Shown in pieces: positions 42,711 through 53,675 of a stretch of DNA of 64,000 nt (its first letter is position 1; every line of letters starts with the position of its first letter). The notes under the pieces were generated by a model. The model ran no database searches. It was not told the DNA's origin and worked only from the letters and a program-made list of their open reading frames with translations. Source of the DNA: Sphaerolaimus hirsutus (lineage: Eukaryota > Nematoda > Chromadorea > Monhysterida > Sphaerolaimidae); NCBI GenBank assembly GCA_964036195.1, contig OZ038455.1:8573855-8637854 (forward strand). Reading direction: 5' to 3'. The translations under genes and the position numbers were made by a program.

Positions 42711-45349
42711 ATGGTCAAACTGTTTGCATTTCTCGCCCTTGCAAGCCTGATCCAAACTGAAACGCTGGGTCAAGATGCCACTTTCAGCGCAGCATTGAAA
42801 AATATGCGCTCGAATAAATTCGCCCAACAAACTAGTCACCTAAATCCGGCATTGTCAAGAGTCGCGTCGATGGCGCAACAACATTATTTGGATTCGATGG
42901 TGATGGTTTTTGATGAAAGCGGCAGCGTCACTCAGAAGCACTTTGATACGGTTTGTTGTCGGTTTGAATGTTTCGAGAAGGTGTCTCTGTGAAATGCAAT
43001 CTGAGAGGGCTGGTGATTAGGTAAATAAATGTGACGTTGGCGCGTGGCGCCTTGGCGCCAAAAATAGCTGTGGTGCTTTGGTGCTTGGCGCTGTTTTTGG
43101 TTGGCGCCAGGATGGATCCATGTTCAAAAGGGGATCAAGTCGTGAAAAATGTCAGGATATTGCAGTTGCATTCTCAATCAAAACCAAAACATAATGGTAA
43201 ATCTCAAAAACCTTAATCGACAATAAAAGTTGAGAATATTGAGATATTATGAGAGTGCGAAAAGTTGAGACTTCCAGCTAATTCATATTGGAGCAAATTT
43301 ATAAACAAGAAAACCCCTCAAATTCCAGAGCAAAAGATTCGCGAGAGATGTAATACACAGCGAAATGAGTGCACACGGTCATCTCAATTTGGAAATCGGC
43401 ATCGAAAAGTTTGGCACTTACGCCACATCAGTGATGGGGTTGACCACGAATGCCCACCAGGCGCTGGGAGGTGTCGACCGTATGACATACGGCAGTGCGC
43501 CGAGCACAAATATTGCAGAGTAAGTTATGGAAATGGGATATTGTATCTAGAATTCCAAAAACGGGCAATTTTTGGAAATTACTATAAATATCAGAAAATC
43601 TCACAAAAATAAAATGTAATCAAGGCTTTCATTAAAAACACAAAAAAATGAATTAATATGTAAATGTTTTATTTTTGAGAGATTGTCTGATATTTTGAAT
43701 TATAAACGAAAACATAATAAAATCTCTCTGAAAACCGTGGGAAAATATACCTAAATATAAAAAAGAATATTTTAAAGATTTTCTGATATTTTTCAACCAA
43801 AAATAATTCCATTCAAAAATAATTTTGAAATACGATTTGTATTCTAACAGCCAACACATCAATTGAAAGCCAAACTTCCTACTGCTTTTAAATCTGTTAC
43901 AAACACACTTGACTTTACCAGAATGAGTAATGTGCCAATTAAGATCACAAATCCTCCATTCTGGTAAACTCAATTGCGTTCAAAACAGATAAATCAGTTT
44001 TGAATTTTTGGTTGTGAACTAGTGTGTGTACTATCAATAAAGTTCCTTCATATAATTCTATTTATGTTTGATGATTCAGCCTGTGATTTGTGCAAATCAT
44101 TGGTGATCTGTTCAAGTTGCACTATTTATTGGTTGGTAAAATACCATTGATCAATCAGTATTTGGAAACTGCTGTTCACTGAATGGTCAATGGTGAATGT
44201 GCACAGTTCAGTAAGTTCAAGCAGTTGTGAACTGTTTGTGGCTTGAAAATCCCACAAAATGGTATGATGCCACGGTATAGGGAAGTCTTTTTGGACATTC
44301 GACAATGGTGCTTTTGTAAAGGTATATTTACCTTCTTTTAATGTTCAAACAAGGCTGGGACTGGAGCTGAGAATTTCATTTTCAGGGACTGGCACAAAAC
44401 CAAGTGGGACATTGTATACATTTGACATATATACATTTGATAAACAGAGCTGGGACATTTCACATCTCTACATCCATTTCTCTTTTCAGCGGCCTATCCT
44501 TGGCAGGCGACATGATGGGGTACAGCAGAGGACAAAAGCTAGTCGTGTTGTGGACTGATGGCAGGTGTGTGAAGACAGTTTACCTGAGGCTACTTTCAAG
44601 AATTTATGAGAAACAATTTCTGTGTGATATAAGACACTTTTCATGTGCAAAGGAAAGTAAAAAAGTCACTTTTCATGTGCAAAGGAAAGTAAAAAAACAA
44701 TGCCAAGCATAGCTTAAAGCCGCAAAAAATACTCCCTCAACACCCCCCCCCCCTCCCCCACAGACACAACACAGCCGGAGATCCAGTACAAGTAGCACGC
44801 GATCTAAAATCGCGGGGAGTGTGCATAATCGTGATAGCGATCGGACCCAATGTGGACAAACAGCAACTGACACAAATCCAGGGTTGCTATCTGCCGCCTG
44901 GCGGTCCAATGGGAAGGCCCCAGCCTGCAGCATCGGGAGGTCCAGCTGGCTTGGTTGCCTCAGGCTCAGGCACAGGATCTGCATCGAATTGTCCTGGTGA
45001 TGGTTGGTTTATTTATTCTGGTACCGTAAATCCTTGAATAAGTCTCCCTCGAATAACTCCCCCTGTCAAAAACTCTGGTGAAAAATAACTCCCCGGGGAC
45101 TTAATATGTGTTTTATTAACTCCCCTGCTTGAATAATTACCCCACTTGAAAAGTACTCCTACTTGGATTCTTCACTGTTCCATTACCTACCAGCAAAAGC
45201 TTGCCCGTGGGCTTTTAATACCTGCATTTTAACCCTCCTCCACAGGTCTACTTATCGAGACAGACTTTGATGAAATCGAAGCAAATGTAGCTGGATTCGT
45301 ATCCAAAGTTCAAGGAACACTGAAAGCTGGTGCGGAGTGCTCCGCGTGA
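42711..45349 (+). CDS. Secreted von Willebrand factor A domain protein, five exons, 280 aa
   Basis: Exons: 42711-42950, 43329-43519, 44490-44564, 44764-44996 and 45246-45349, with matching phases and GT-AG ends. The signal peptide (MVKLFAFLALASLIQTETLG) is followed by about 40 residues and one VWA domain. The MIDAS metal site is complete: D68-E-S70-G-S72 (in MVMVFDESGS), T140 (STNIAD) and D167 (LWTDGR). VWA domains bind divalent metal and adhesive or matrix ligands. After the domain comes a Pro/Gly/Ser-rich stretch (PPGGPMGRPQPAASGG) flanked by cysteines, then a short acidic helix-like tail ending ECSA. No other domain is seen. The exon 2 acceptor at 43328 restores the usual helix (SKRFARDVIH); a later acceptor would break the VWA frame. 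Confidence 0.85.
43030..43110. repeat. Family E fragment in VWA intron 1
   Basis: ggcgcgtggcgccttggcgc and related units over about 80 bp, without terminal tagtgatgg. Confidence 0.45.
43838..44015. repeat. Family K palindromic repeat in VWA intron 2
   Basis: ctttaccagaatgagtaatg pairs with ccattctggtaaactcaatt. The outer arms (ccaacacatcaattgaaagc) are weakly conserved. Confidence 0.5.
45024..45150. repeat. Family C element in VWA intron 4, right end lost
   Basis: Left ccgtaaatccttgaataagt after TA, then ctccctcgaataactccccc. No tacggta end follows. Confidence 0.45.
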
Positions 45350-45563
45350 TTTCTTGATTGACTTATTCTGAATCTCTCATTTGCTCATGCGTAAAAGTTT
45401 GCACAGATATGTGAATGTAAAAAAATGTACATGCGTATTTATACATGTAAATAATTTGTAAATTATTGTAAATACATACCTATGTAAATACAATGGTTTG
45501 TTTTCGCATATTGGTTCTTTTTGGACCAGATATATTCTAATATTGATTCCCTGTAAAGAGCTC

Positions 45564-45933
45564 TGTAGTGTTCCACTAAGGTGCTGAACCCGCAACAGTT
45601 AGGTTTCAGGGTTCATATAAAAGGCTGCAGTAAGTAAGTATAATTAGTCACTCTCTGACTCAACCCCAGGTCTATTTTATCATTCTACAGTTATTCAGAT
45701 CTCAACTCCATATCTTTACCACATGAATTTGTGATGATTTAGAAGTGTGGAAACATTGATTTGAGGCTGCTTCCATCCAAATAGAATAGAATCAAGATCA
45801 CTTTCCTTCACATGCTGAGAAGAGCACCATTGGCAGAGCTCAACACTTTCTCGTTGAGGCTCTGAATGTGCTAGGCAGTTCACTTGTGGTGCACAAGCTG
45901 AATAGTGAAGTTTTGAGTGCTGTGGGCACAACA
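45564..45933 (+). repeat. 5' LTR
   Basis: 370 bp, TG...CA ends. A TATA box (tataaaag, 45616-45623) lies about 50 bases in, followed by a likely transcription start near gtcactctctg. Confidence 0.9.
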
Positions 45934-46583
45934 TGGTGATCGTACCTATCTGGAAATAGATCAATTTTCAGACGAATCCACTGCTCCTGCAGCATATGAG
46001 GGGTGGCGCACCCAGCTGAGCGTCGCTAAAGGTATCACTGTGAGTGCTCAGGGTGCTTGGGCAAGTGATGCAGATTGACACTCGTGGAGCAAAGTTTTTA
46101 GATGAGTAGAGTGGCGCTCGTGGAGCACATTCACTGAGCCGTGGGCTCAACGCAGAGTTACGCAGTTTATGCTGAGTGGTGCACTCGGCCGAGCGTCAGT
46201 TAAAGATACTGCAGCACACACTCAGGGTGCCTGAGTATAAAAACAGCGCTTGTGAAGTGCATTCATTGAGCCGTGGGCTCAACACAGCATACAGTGGTGC
46301 ACTCAGCCAAGTGTTGGCTAAACGTACTGCTGCATACTCAGGGTGCCTGAGTATAAAAAGTGGTGCTTGTGGAGCACAATCACTGAGTCGTGGGCTTAAA
46401 TCCAATCAACGAAGATCTCCACGCAGTTTACACAGGGTGGTGCACCCAACCAAGCATCCGTTAAAGGTATTTCTGCGTGAGCTCAGGATCTGAGCAAGTG
46501 TTGCAGAAGTGCGCTTGTGGAGTGCAGAGTTGTAGTTTGATGACGATATATTTTTCAGGCTAGAAAGCATAAAGTCACACAGA
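45934..46583 (+). repeat. LTR-element leader with four degenerate ~110-130 bp tandem repeats
   Basis: Units share a core of ggtgca-type sequence, gttaaaggta-type sequence, gctcagggtgc, gagtataaaaa, gcttgtggagcaca and cactgagccgtgggct. Two units carry tataaaaa. The repeats lie between the primer site and the gag start, where RNA packaging or translation signals usually are. Confidence 0.7.
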
Positions 46584-49289
46584 ATGGCGGGGAAAATGCA
46601 ACTCACGAGTGATGAGTTCACTGCAAAAATCACAGAATTGCTGGCAAGCAGAAAACGTTCAGCACTCATATTCATTGCATTCCAGCTGCGTGAAAAACGG
46701 CAATCTACATGGCCGAAGATGAAGAATCCCGCAGATTTGACAACAAAAAATTTGGCAAAAGCTTTACAGGGCATGGCCATGGCATATTTTGCAGCAAGCG
46801 ATATGCTAGTTATTGATGACCCTGACACGGATGATGTGGGAGGCTCAGGTGACCCCACAGAACCAGAAGATGATGATGGAGACACAGCAAATAGGGTTGA
46901 TGAACTGATTCAGCTAGTGCAAACCACCATGAAGCAGCAACAAACCATGTTGCAGCAGCAACAGGCAGATATTGCGCAGCTGATGCAGGTACAGGGATCA
47001 TCAGTGGGCATTCAGAACCCACCACCAGATATCAAGCCAGCAATTCAGACCAATGCGATTACAGATTACTGGAAATGGAGCACAGATGACCGCCTAGCAG
47101 TGTTACGCCGAGACACCCTGCTGAATCAAGTGATCCAATATATCGAGTTGTTTGTAATGACACCTGCAGATCACATGCAATTCCTTTCGCAAGCGGCTTT
47201 GCTCACTACCGCATGCGATAAGATGGGTGCAGGGCATGTAGCAGGGGCGGCAAAGAAACAGCAACAATTCAATGGAGAATCAAATGCCACCACAGGACCA
47301 TTCAAATGGTGGCTGCACGGGATTACACAGCAGGCAATTGGTGTCCCAGATGCTCATCAGCACATGTTTTGGACACTTGTTTTTGTTCATTGCCTCACTG
47401 GGGAAGCACAGAAAAGGTACCAAGCAGTACGCGCAGACCGTCGCCATGACCCCCTGTTTGTCATTGACAGGTTAATGCACATTTACCGAGTTGACCACAG
47501 ATTGTACTCAGTCAGTGACTGGTATGAGTTGAAGGCCAAACCAGGTGACTCTATAGTGGACTTGCAGACCAAATTAAGCACCGCCTTTCACCATGTCAGT
47601 GACACAATGTCAGATAAGGATCGTGAAAGAATGATTGGTGACAAATTGTTCATCGAGGTCACAAAACTGCTTCCTGCATCGTGCTGGTACATGTGGAGGG
47701 AGCGCTGGCAAGAACGATCATGTGACCTAGACACAGCAGTGTCAAAGATGGAAGCTGCCAGAATTGAAATACAGAAAAACAGGAAGCGTGATGAACAGGA
47801 AGACAGACCCCAAAATTGGGGCACAAATTACAGGGCGCAAAGTGCGACAGCTGGGGGGCGCAAAGTCAGGGCAACTTTTGACCCCAAAACACACAAAGGG
47901 CCATGGTGCACACACCATATGCACAGAGAGCCAATGCCACATGACCTGTCAAGATGCTATGTTAACCCAAGCTCCACACAATTTCAACCAGAAAAAGTGG
48001 AGAATATAAGGAAGGGACTAGCACGCAGGGGAAAAACAGAAGAGGATGCAGTTGCATCAATGAAACAGAAATGCAAGGAGATGGGAGTGGCATACCAAGA
48101 TGAAGCCAGAGTGGCAAGCTGCACCCTGGAAGAGCTAACCAGTGACTGGGACGAACCCATTAGCGAGCCAGAAGAAGGCCACAGCAATGATTGGTGCCCA
48201 CTGGCATCTTGGACACAGGACACAGAAAGGCAACACAAAAGCACACAGGTGGCAGAACCAGACCCAGTCGCCACAATTCAGTTCTTGGGCATTGGAATCC
48301 AGGGGCACATCGACACAGGGTGCAATATTGGAATTTTCATTGAGGACACACTATTAGAACAGGTGTGGAAAGCAGCTGGCTGCGATGCAGCAGCAGAACA
48401 GCACAAGTTTATGCCATATCCATACCCAACAGTGCAAACGTCTGGAGAGGCTATTCAGGCAAAAAATTTGCGCATATATGATATGCAGGTCACACACACA
48501 ACACCAGATGGTATCACACGCAGTGACATTCTCCCTGCTGTAGTGAAGCTGATGGCACATTTACCACCAGCTGACCCAGTGTTGTTGGGCCGCGCAGCAA
48601 TTTGGGGAAAATTGCAGATAATTCAGGATGCACATGCAGAGTTGGATAGGCTGACACAGGTTTATGAGAAGACCCAAAGTATAATTGCTGCAGAAAGAAA
48701 CCAAGATGACCAGAGTTTTCACACTGCTGATGTCCGAGTACAGGTGCAAAGATTTATTCAGGATGGGGCAAGCCAGCAAGTGGTGCAAATGTCCAAAGTG
48801 CTGGCACCGCAGGCAGACAAACACAGACACTGCAGCAGCAGCAAGGGTGTGGCGCCTATGTCAGCGCAGTGGCAGGCACATGCAGCACCAGCACAGGACA
48901 AGCTGAAACATATGCATTTGAGTGCTCCAAACTGCACTGTCAAGCAGAAAGCACAAACTATGCCAACATCCCAAGGTGTAGTTATGCCCGAATGCATGGC
49001 TGCGGCTTCAGCAGTACCACTGCTCACCACAAAACTGACCAATTTCAACAATATCACAGTGACTGTGCAGAATCATAAACAGGTTATGCAGATTTCCCCA
49101 CTGCTACAATTAGCAGTGTTGCCACAGCAGATATTGCTGCTGCCATGTCACAATCCACCGACGATGCCAATTTCTTCCCCTGCTGGTGTTCACAAGCTGC
49201 CCGACACGCCCATAAGGCTGCACAAGACTCACCAGCAACACAAGTTCACTCATCACAGGTGCGAGCGCAAACACTGCCACAATGAATGA
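46584..49289 (+). CDS. Gag-protease polyprotein of the LTR element, 901 aa
   Basis: The ORF is intact from the ATG at 46584. Residues 1-60 are basic and helical; 80-105 are acidic (DPDTDD, EPEDDDGD). A Gln-rich coiled-coil-like segment covers about 106-137 (MKQQQTMLQQQQADIAQL), followed by a capsid-like helical region to about 400. A Cys/His cluster at 442-458 (WCTHHMHREPMPHDLSRC) resembles the C-x2-H...H-x4-C knuckle of some invertebrate gags. A retropepsin-like stretch follows: HIDTGCN with Asp577, then LLGRAAIWG. The last 200 residues are Gln/His/Pro-rich and match nothing I know. Function inferred: particle formation and self-cleavage. Confidence 0.8.
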   Translation: MAGKMQLTSDEFTAKITELLASRKRSALIFIAFQLREKRQSTWPKMKNPADLTTKNLAKALQGMAMAYFAASDMLVIDDPDTDDVGGSGDPTEPEDDDGDTANRVDELIQLVQTTMKQQQTMLQQQQADIAQLMQVQGSSVGIQNPPPDIKPAIQTNAITDYWKWSTDDRLAVLRRDTLLNQVIQYIELFVMTPADHMQFLSQAALLTTACDKMGAGHVAGAAKKQQQFNGESNATTGPFKWWLHGITQQAIGVPDAHQHMFWTLVFVHCLTGEAQKRYQAVRADRRHDPLFVIDRLMHIYRVDHRLYSVSDWYELKAKPGDSIVDLQTKLSTAFHHVSDTMSDKDRERMIGDKLFIEVTKLLPASCWYMWRERWQERSCDLDTAVSKMEAARIEIQKNRKRDEQEDRPQNWGTNYRAQSATAGGRKVRATFDPKTHKGPWCTHHMHREPMPHDLSRCYVNPSSTQFQPEKVENIRKGLARRGKTEEDAVASMKQKCKEMGVAYQDEARVASCTLEELTSDWDEPISEPEEGHSNDWCPLASWTQDTERQHKSTQVAEPDPVATIQFLGIGIQGHIDTGCNIGIFIEDTLLEQVWKAAGCDAAAEQHKFMPYPYPTVQTSGEAIQAKNLRIYDMQVTHTTPDGITRSDILPAVVKLMAHLPPADPVLLGRAAIWGKLQIIQDAHAELDRLTQVYEKTQSIIAAERNQDDQSFHTADVRVQVQRFIQDGASQQVVQMSKVLAPQADKHRHCSSSKGVAPMSAQWQAHAAPAQDKLKHMHLSAPNCTVKQKAQTMPTSQGVVMPECMAAASAVPLLTTKLTNFNNITVTVQNHKQVMQISPLLQLAVLPQQILLLPCHNPPTMPISSPAGVHKLPDTPIRLHKTHQQHKFTHHRCERKHCHNE

Positions 49290-49507
49290 TCACAGATCAA
49301 TGATTCCACGGAGTAGGCACATTTATTTCCAAAATTTGTACTGTTTTATCATTTGTACTATACTTGTTTTATTGAACCATTTTATCATATTCACTTTTTA
49401 TGTTTACACGGGTAAATTATATATTTTTATCTGATTTCAAGTCAATTATGTCAATTTCAATTTTGGGTATTTTTTGTTTGACCCCCTTCGGTTGTCATGG
49501 AGGGGGG

Positions 49508-49877
49508 TGTAGTGTTCCACTAAGGTGCTGAACCCGCAACAGTTAGGTTTCAGGGTTCATATAAAAGGCTGCAGTAAGTAAGTATAATTAGTCACTCTCT
49601 GACTCAACCCCAGGTCTATTTTATCATTCTACAGTTATTCAGATCTCAACTCCATATCTTTACCACATGAATTTGTGATGATTTAGAAGTGTGGAAACAT
49701 TGATTTGAGGCTGCTTCCATCCAAATAGAATAGAATCAAGATCACTTTCCTTCACATGCTGAGAAGAGCACCATTGGCAGAGCTCAACACTTTCTCGTTG
49801 AGGCTCTGAATGTGCTAGGCAGTTCACTTGTGGTGCACAAGCTGAATAGTGAAGTTTTGAGTGCTGTGGGCACAACA
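49508..49877 (+). repeat. 3' LTR
   Basis: Same 370 bp as the 5' copy, base for base as far as I could compare by eye. Confidence 0.9.
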
Positions 49878-50526
49878 GCTCCACAATGAATATCTTTGGG
49901 ATGACGTTATCTGTGGACAGTACCAACTATAAATCATTTGAATTTCCTCCGTGAATAGTTTTTCCCTCAGTCGGCTGAATCGAACAAATCGACGAAAACA
50001 ACCTGAACAATACTGAACATGGAAAGGGGTTGAAAATTGGGAAAAGTTTTTCAGCTGTTGAAAATCGGTAGATTTATGTGTCGCCAAAGAGAACCAACAA
50101 TTAATGAGTCCATGAACTAATAAAATCAATATAAATATCATTACAATCATTGTCTCACAACCGCAATGGCCAAAATTTGGTTGGCACATTCCGCTGGTGC
50201 GTGGCACCAAAAGTTCCGTTGTGAAGCAGCAATGCAAGTGACAATGCTTTACTGCGCATCCACTTCCACGCACTTTTTATCACCTCCATTTGCATTGTGA
50301 ACATCTGTCTAAATAATAACACATCAAATCCTGGCGCCAGCATCCATTTTGCCCTATTTATGAAATGAAATCACCACGTTAATAGGCAGTCAAACCTTAC
50401 AGTGTAGCTTGCTTTTATCATATATCCTGCATTACACAAATGATAGACTACAGTTTTACCTAATCATTTACATTCTCTTTACACTCAGAATGTAATTGAT
50501 TGGGTAAAATAGCATAGACTCAACTC
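49878..50526. other. Interval after the LTR element
   Basis: Continues the sequence interrupted at 45563. AATAAA at about 50119 is the first polyadenylation signal after the VWA stop once the retrotransposon is removed in thought (about 460 bases), so the insertion may be in that gene's 3' UTR. No exon was found. Confidence 0.35.
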
Positions 50527-50618
50527 GAGTGGTGGTATTTCAAGGGGGGTGTCTATTATTTTCTCAGCCCACTCTGACCTGTGGGCATTTCGAGGGAGGT
50601 TAATACAAGGAAATACGG
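50527..50618. repeat. Family C fragment
   Basis: Right part only: tatttcaaggggggtgtcta ... acaaggaaatacgg then TA. Confidence 0.5.
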
Positions 50619-50732
50619 TATTCATATTCCTTCTTTCGCCCGCATAAAAAACGCACGGCATGGGATATTTGGCTTTGTCATATTTACATATTTACATTTT
50701 GGCATTACGTACACCCAGGTGAATAATACCTA

Positions 50733-51151
50733 CCGTGTTACCTCGAAATACCCCCATGGGGGTTTATTATTTCGCCAGCAAAATTTGAGGGGGGGGGGGT
50801 AATTCGAGGGGGGCTTATTCGAGGGGGGTTATTATTTCGTAAGAAATTTTCGTAAGGATCGTAGATAATAGTAATTAGGTAGACATTTTCGTACCAAAAC
50901 AGGTAATATATGTGTCCAAAAATGACATATTTGGACATAAAAACGTAGATATCTACACAAACTAGTCTAATATGTAGCTGCAATACAATTTGTATTGAGT
51001 AATAAATACATCATAGCTGCATTGTATACATGATGATCATCATTCCGGGGGGGGGGTATTTCGAGGGGGGTTATTATTTACCCAGCCCATTTTGAGGGGG
51101 GTTAATTCGAGGGGCTGTTAATTCAAGGGGGGATAATTCGAGGTAATACGG
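50733..51151. repeat. Family C element
   Basis: Left ccgtgttacctcgaaatacc, right aattcgaggtaatacgg. The middle holds a second ggtatttcgagggg block (about 51055), so a second copy may be nested. Confidence 0.6.
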
Positions 51152-51309
51152 TACATCGGAAATAGATTGCCGTACATAAATCATGCGTACCGGTATTTAA
51201 ATACATATGCATCTGGTACGGCTGTGAGGTGTCAGAAATTCAAATCAGTTAAGCATTCACAGGTGTGTTTTGGCTGAAAAGAGCTTGATTTATGTTTGAA
51301 TTCAATCAG

Positions 51310-51909
51310 TGCTGTAGCAGAACATTCTCACAACGCTGTTCCGCGCTGCAATTTTGACATAACCGCAGATGCGAATGGTGGGAATGTCCGTTACCTTTAT
51401 CATGGCTGGAAAATTTTACTTACCTATATTCAATTGATAGGCCATGTTACTGGTTCCTTTGACAGGTATTTTGTGTCCATCTCGGATTAAATTTCTTCCG
51501 GAATTTTTTTACCTAACCCCACTTAATCGCTCAAAATAAATTTCCCCACAGTGACATTTCCGCTAACTGTGTTAAAAAGTCCGTAATGCAATCTGCAGGC
51601 TCGCATTTGTATTTCAACCCGATAAGTGTGTTTGTCGGTTTTGAACCAGCTTCATTTCTGCACTACCTGTCATTTTTTTGTCTGGGCGTTATTATGCGAT
51701 TATTTTTACTGAATTTGTCATCTTTCTTTGGCGTGTACGCCCACCCGCGCGCATTTTTTTACTGTGTAGGACATTTTTTTGGTGATTCACTTGGGTGTGG
51801 CGACTTTTTCACGGGTTTCCGCTCCACTGCTAAAGATAACAAGTCTAGTCAAGTATTTATGCTTATTTTAGGTAATTTCGTTCGCGAACACACCCATTAC
51901 CTAGTGTAA
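51310..51909 (+). CDS. Possible exon pair of an unrecognised gene
   Basis: Exon-like frame 51310-51465 (acceptor ttcaatcag, donor gacag|gtattt) reads AVAEHSHNAVPRC ... TGSFD. A second frame, from acceptor ttccccacag at 51551, reads SDISANCVKKSV and stays open to 51909, turning hydrophobic. Phases agree. Composition is protein-like in the first exon, less so later. I recognise no domain, and no start codon exon was found upstream. It could be a decayed mobile-element gene. Confidence 0.25.
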
Positions 51910-52138
51910 TTTTTTTTTGCTTGGTTTGCTTACATTCCGAAGGCAAGGTACCTCTACTTAAAATACTCAGTTCGCTTGTTGTTAATTGTTAATTTCGCAG
52001 GCACTTTGAAAAGTTGCAAATGTAAAATGATGAGTTAATTAATCAGCTAATCATAATGCGTTTTATTTCGCGGTTCGTTTCCAAGCAACACTGCTAAATA
52101 TTATAAGCTGGGCTCGCACCTGGCTTACCTAGTTCTAG

Positions 52139-52347
52139 ATGTTGAAAAAAATTGACATTTTGGCACCATTAGGCGTAACTTTTGTCCAGTTTCGCATAGC
52201 GTCGAAACTCCTGACTTCATCCGGTGCAGAACTCACAGAAATTTATTTCATCACATCACTCACTGACATTGATGCCACTCAAATTGAAATTCTGTATTTC
52301 AATTCGTACAACCCCCACACCCATAAAACATGTCAGAAATGGGTGTG
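52139..52347 (+). CDS. Possible exon or short ORF, function unknown
   Basis: A frame after acceptor-like gttctag reads MLKKIDILAPLGVTF ... IYFITSLTDIDATQIEILYF, ending at a 20-base C-run. It may continue the gene suggested at 51310-51909. No domain was recognised. Confidence 0.2.
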
Positions 52348-52528
52348 TCGCCCCCCCCCCCCCCCCCCCCCGCTGTGTGCGATATGATGTGAAACCGGTG
52401 ATCGGCAAGGAACCGGGTACTGGGAACCGTGTCCGCTGATGCTGAGATTCCCAGAAATGGGAGATATGCTTCATGGCGTAGGCACTTTAACACCTTTTTG
52501 GTTCTTGAACTATTTACGGCCCATTTGG

Positions 52529-52712
52529 TGGCAGTCCCACACCCTGTTGAGTGTAAAATTCCATGCGCAGTGTCGATAATAATAAATTCAATTTAAAATA
52601 ACATTTTATTGTTGAACTCTGGCGTTCTGTATGAAATGTGGCAAATTTTTGTGGCATTTTGCGTGACATCTGACACTTTACATGATATTTTACAGGGTGC
52701 GGGACTGCCCAG
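52529..52712. repeat. Family D element
   Basis: Left ggtggcagtcccacaccctg, right ttacagggtgcgggactgcc. The short arms contain gtgtaaaattccatg and catgatattttac. Confidence 0.65.
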
Positions 52713-52795
52713 CCATGGCTTGGCGCTGTTTGATTTGCTACTGCCGTAAGGCTCACATTTGTATTCCTTATTCCACATTTGCTCTTGTCTAGCCA

Positions 52796-53675
52796 GAGTT
52801 GTTCAAAGTACTGTACATTTTTCAAGTAAGCGTAAACGTCAAGTATTTTATTTTAACTCACCCTTGAGTACAGAATACGTTAAGTAATTTTTTACTTTTA
52901 CACTGCGTAAAGGTGATTAAACGTAAATATCCATATTTTTACGCAGGGAAAACGTAAAAGCTTGAGAGTCTTTTTGAGTTTGTACCCAATACAGATGTGT
53001 AAAAAGTAAAAGTGAGAATACCGTATTTCCTCGAAATACCCCCCCCCTCGAAATACCCCCCCCCCCCCTCGAAATACCCCCCCTCAAAATGGACACTATG
53101 AACTTATAAACCCCCCCCTCGAAATACCCCCCCCCAAATTTAGTGTATAGAGAACGTAAATGACAAAGGCTGCGGTTTGTCATCTGGGTAATGCAAAACA
53201 CACGTTAAAAACGATGACTCTGTTATGTGAGAACAGTCTACACACTTATACAAGTCTTTAGAGTCTTATAAATGGCGATTTTTGTTGCATTTTCAGACGA
53301 CAATTTAGTACTTGGTTTTCAAAAAATTTCTGGCGAAACAATAAACCCCCCCTCGAAATACCCCCCCCCCTCGTTTAACCCCCCCTCAAAATTCTCACTC
53401 TGAAAAAATAAACCCCCCGGGGGTATTTCGAGGAAATACGGTAGTCACTTTTCCTACCCTTTGATCATTTACACTGCCATCTTTTGCAGCCGTTGCAATT
53501 TATTTCAGTAGCTTTTACACCCCATTACGTTTTTGTTTTACGTTTTCTGTACTCGTTTACTTTCAGAAAGTACGCGTAAAGGTAAGTGCAAGTATGTTTT
53601 CCGGAGGAAACGTAAATGTATTTACTCAGTACTACGTATTTTTCGAGTACACTTATGTACGTTTCTTTAACAACC
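52796..53675. repeat. Family A element interrupted by family C
   Basis: Left gagttgttcaaagtactgta, right gtttctttaacaacc. The C copy at 53021-53441 splits it, the same nesting as at 18573. Confidence 0.6.
53021..53441. repeat. Family C element nested in family A
   Basis: Left ccgtatttcctcgaaatacc, right tatttcgaggaaatacgg, TA on both sides. It carries the unique middle with gtgtatagagaacgtaaatg and the gaaacaataaacccccc block. Confidence 0.65.

Larger units (their letters stand above)
45564..49877 (+). mobile_element. LTR retrotransposon, 4314 bp, gag-protease only, near-identical LTRs
   Basis: Two 370 bp direct repeats (45564-45933 and 49508-49877) begin TGTAGTG and end CACAACA; I saw no difference between them. 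The flanking bases agctc (left) and agctcc (right, sharing the last A) give a 4-5 bp target duplication. A purine tract (ggagggggg) ends just before the right LTR, as expected for plus-strand priming. The bases after the left LTR (tggtgatcgtacc) should be the primer site, but I cannot match a tRNA. One long ORF is present. No reverse transcriptase, RNase H or integrase frame exists, so it must use enzymes from another element. Confidence 0.9.

Noticed and set aside
43265-43612. 115-codon frame with several cysteines across VWA exon 2
   Set aside because: The neighbouring frame restores the VWA fold and joins in phase with exons 1 and 3; the Cys-rich reading is its shadow.
46810-49057. Minus-strand and alternate-frame ORFs inside the LTR element
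   Set aside because: All are shadows of the 901-codon gag-protease frame.
45564-49877. Possibility of an endogenous retrovirus with envelope
   Set aside because: No pol or envelope frame exists between the gag-protease ORF and the right LTR (218 bases); it is a non-autonomous retrotransposon.
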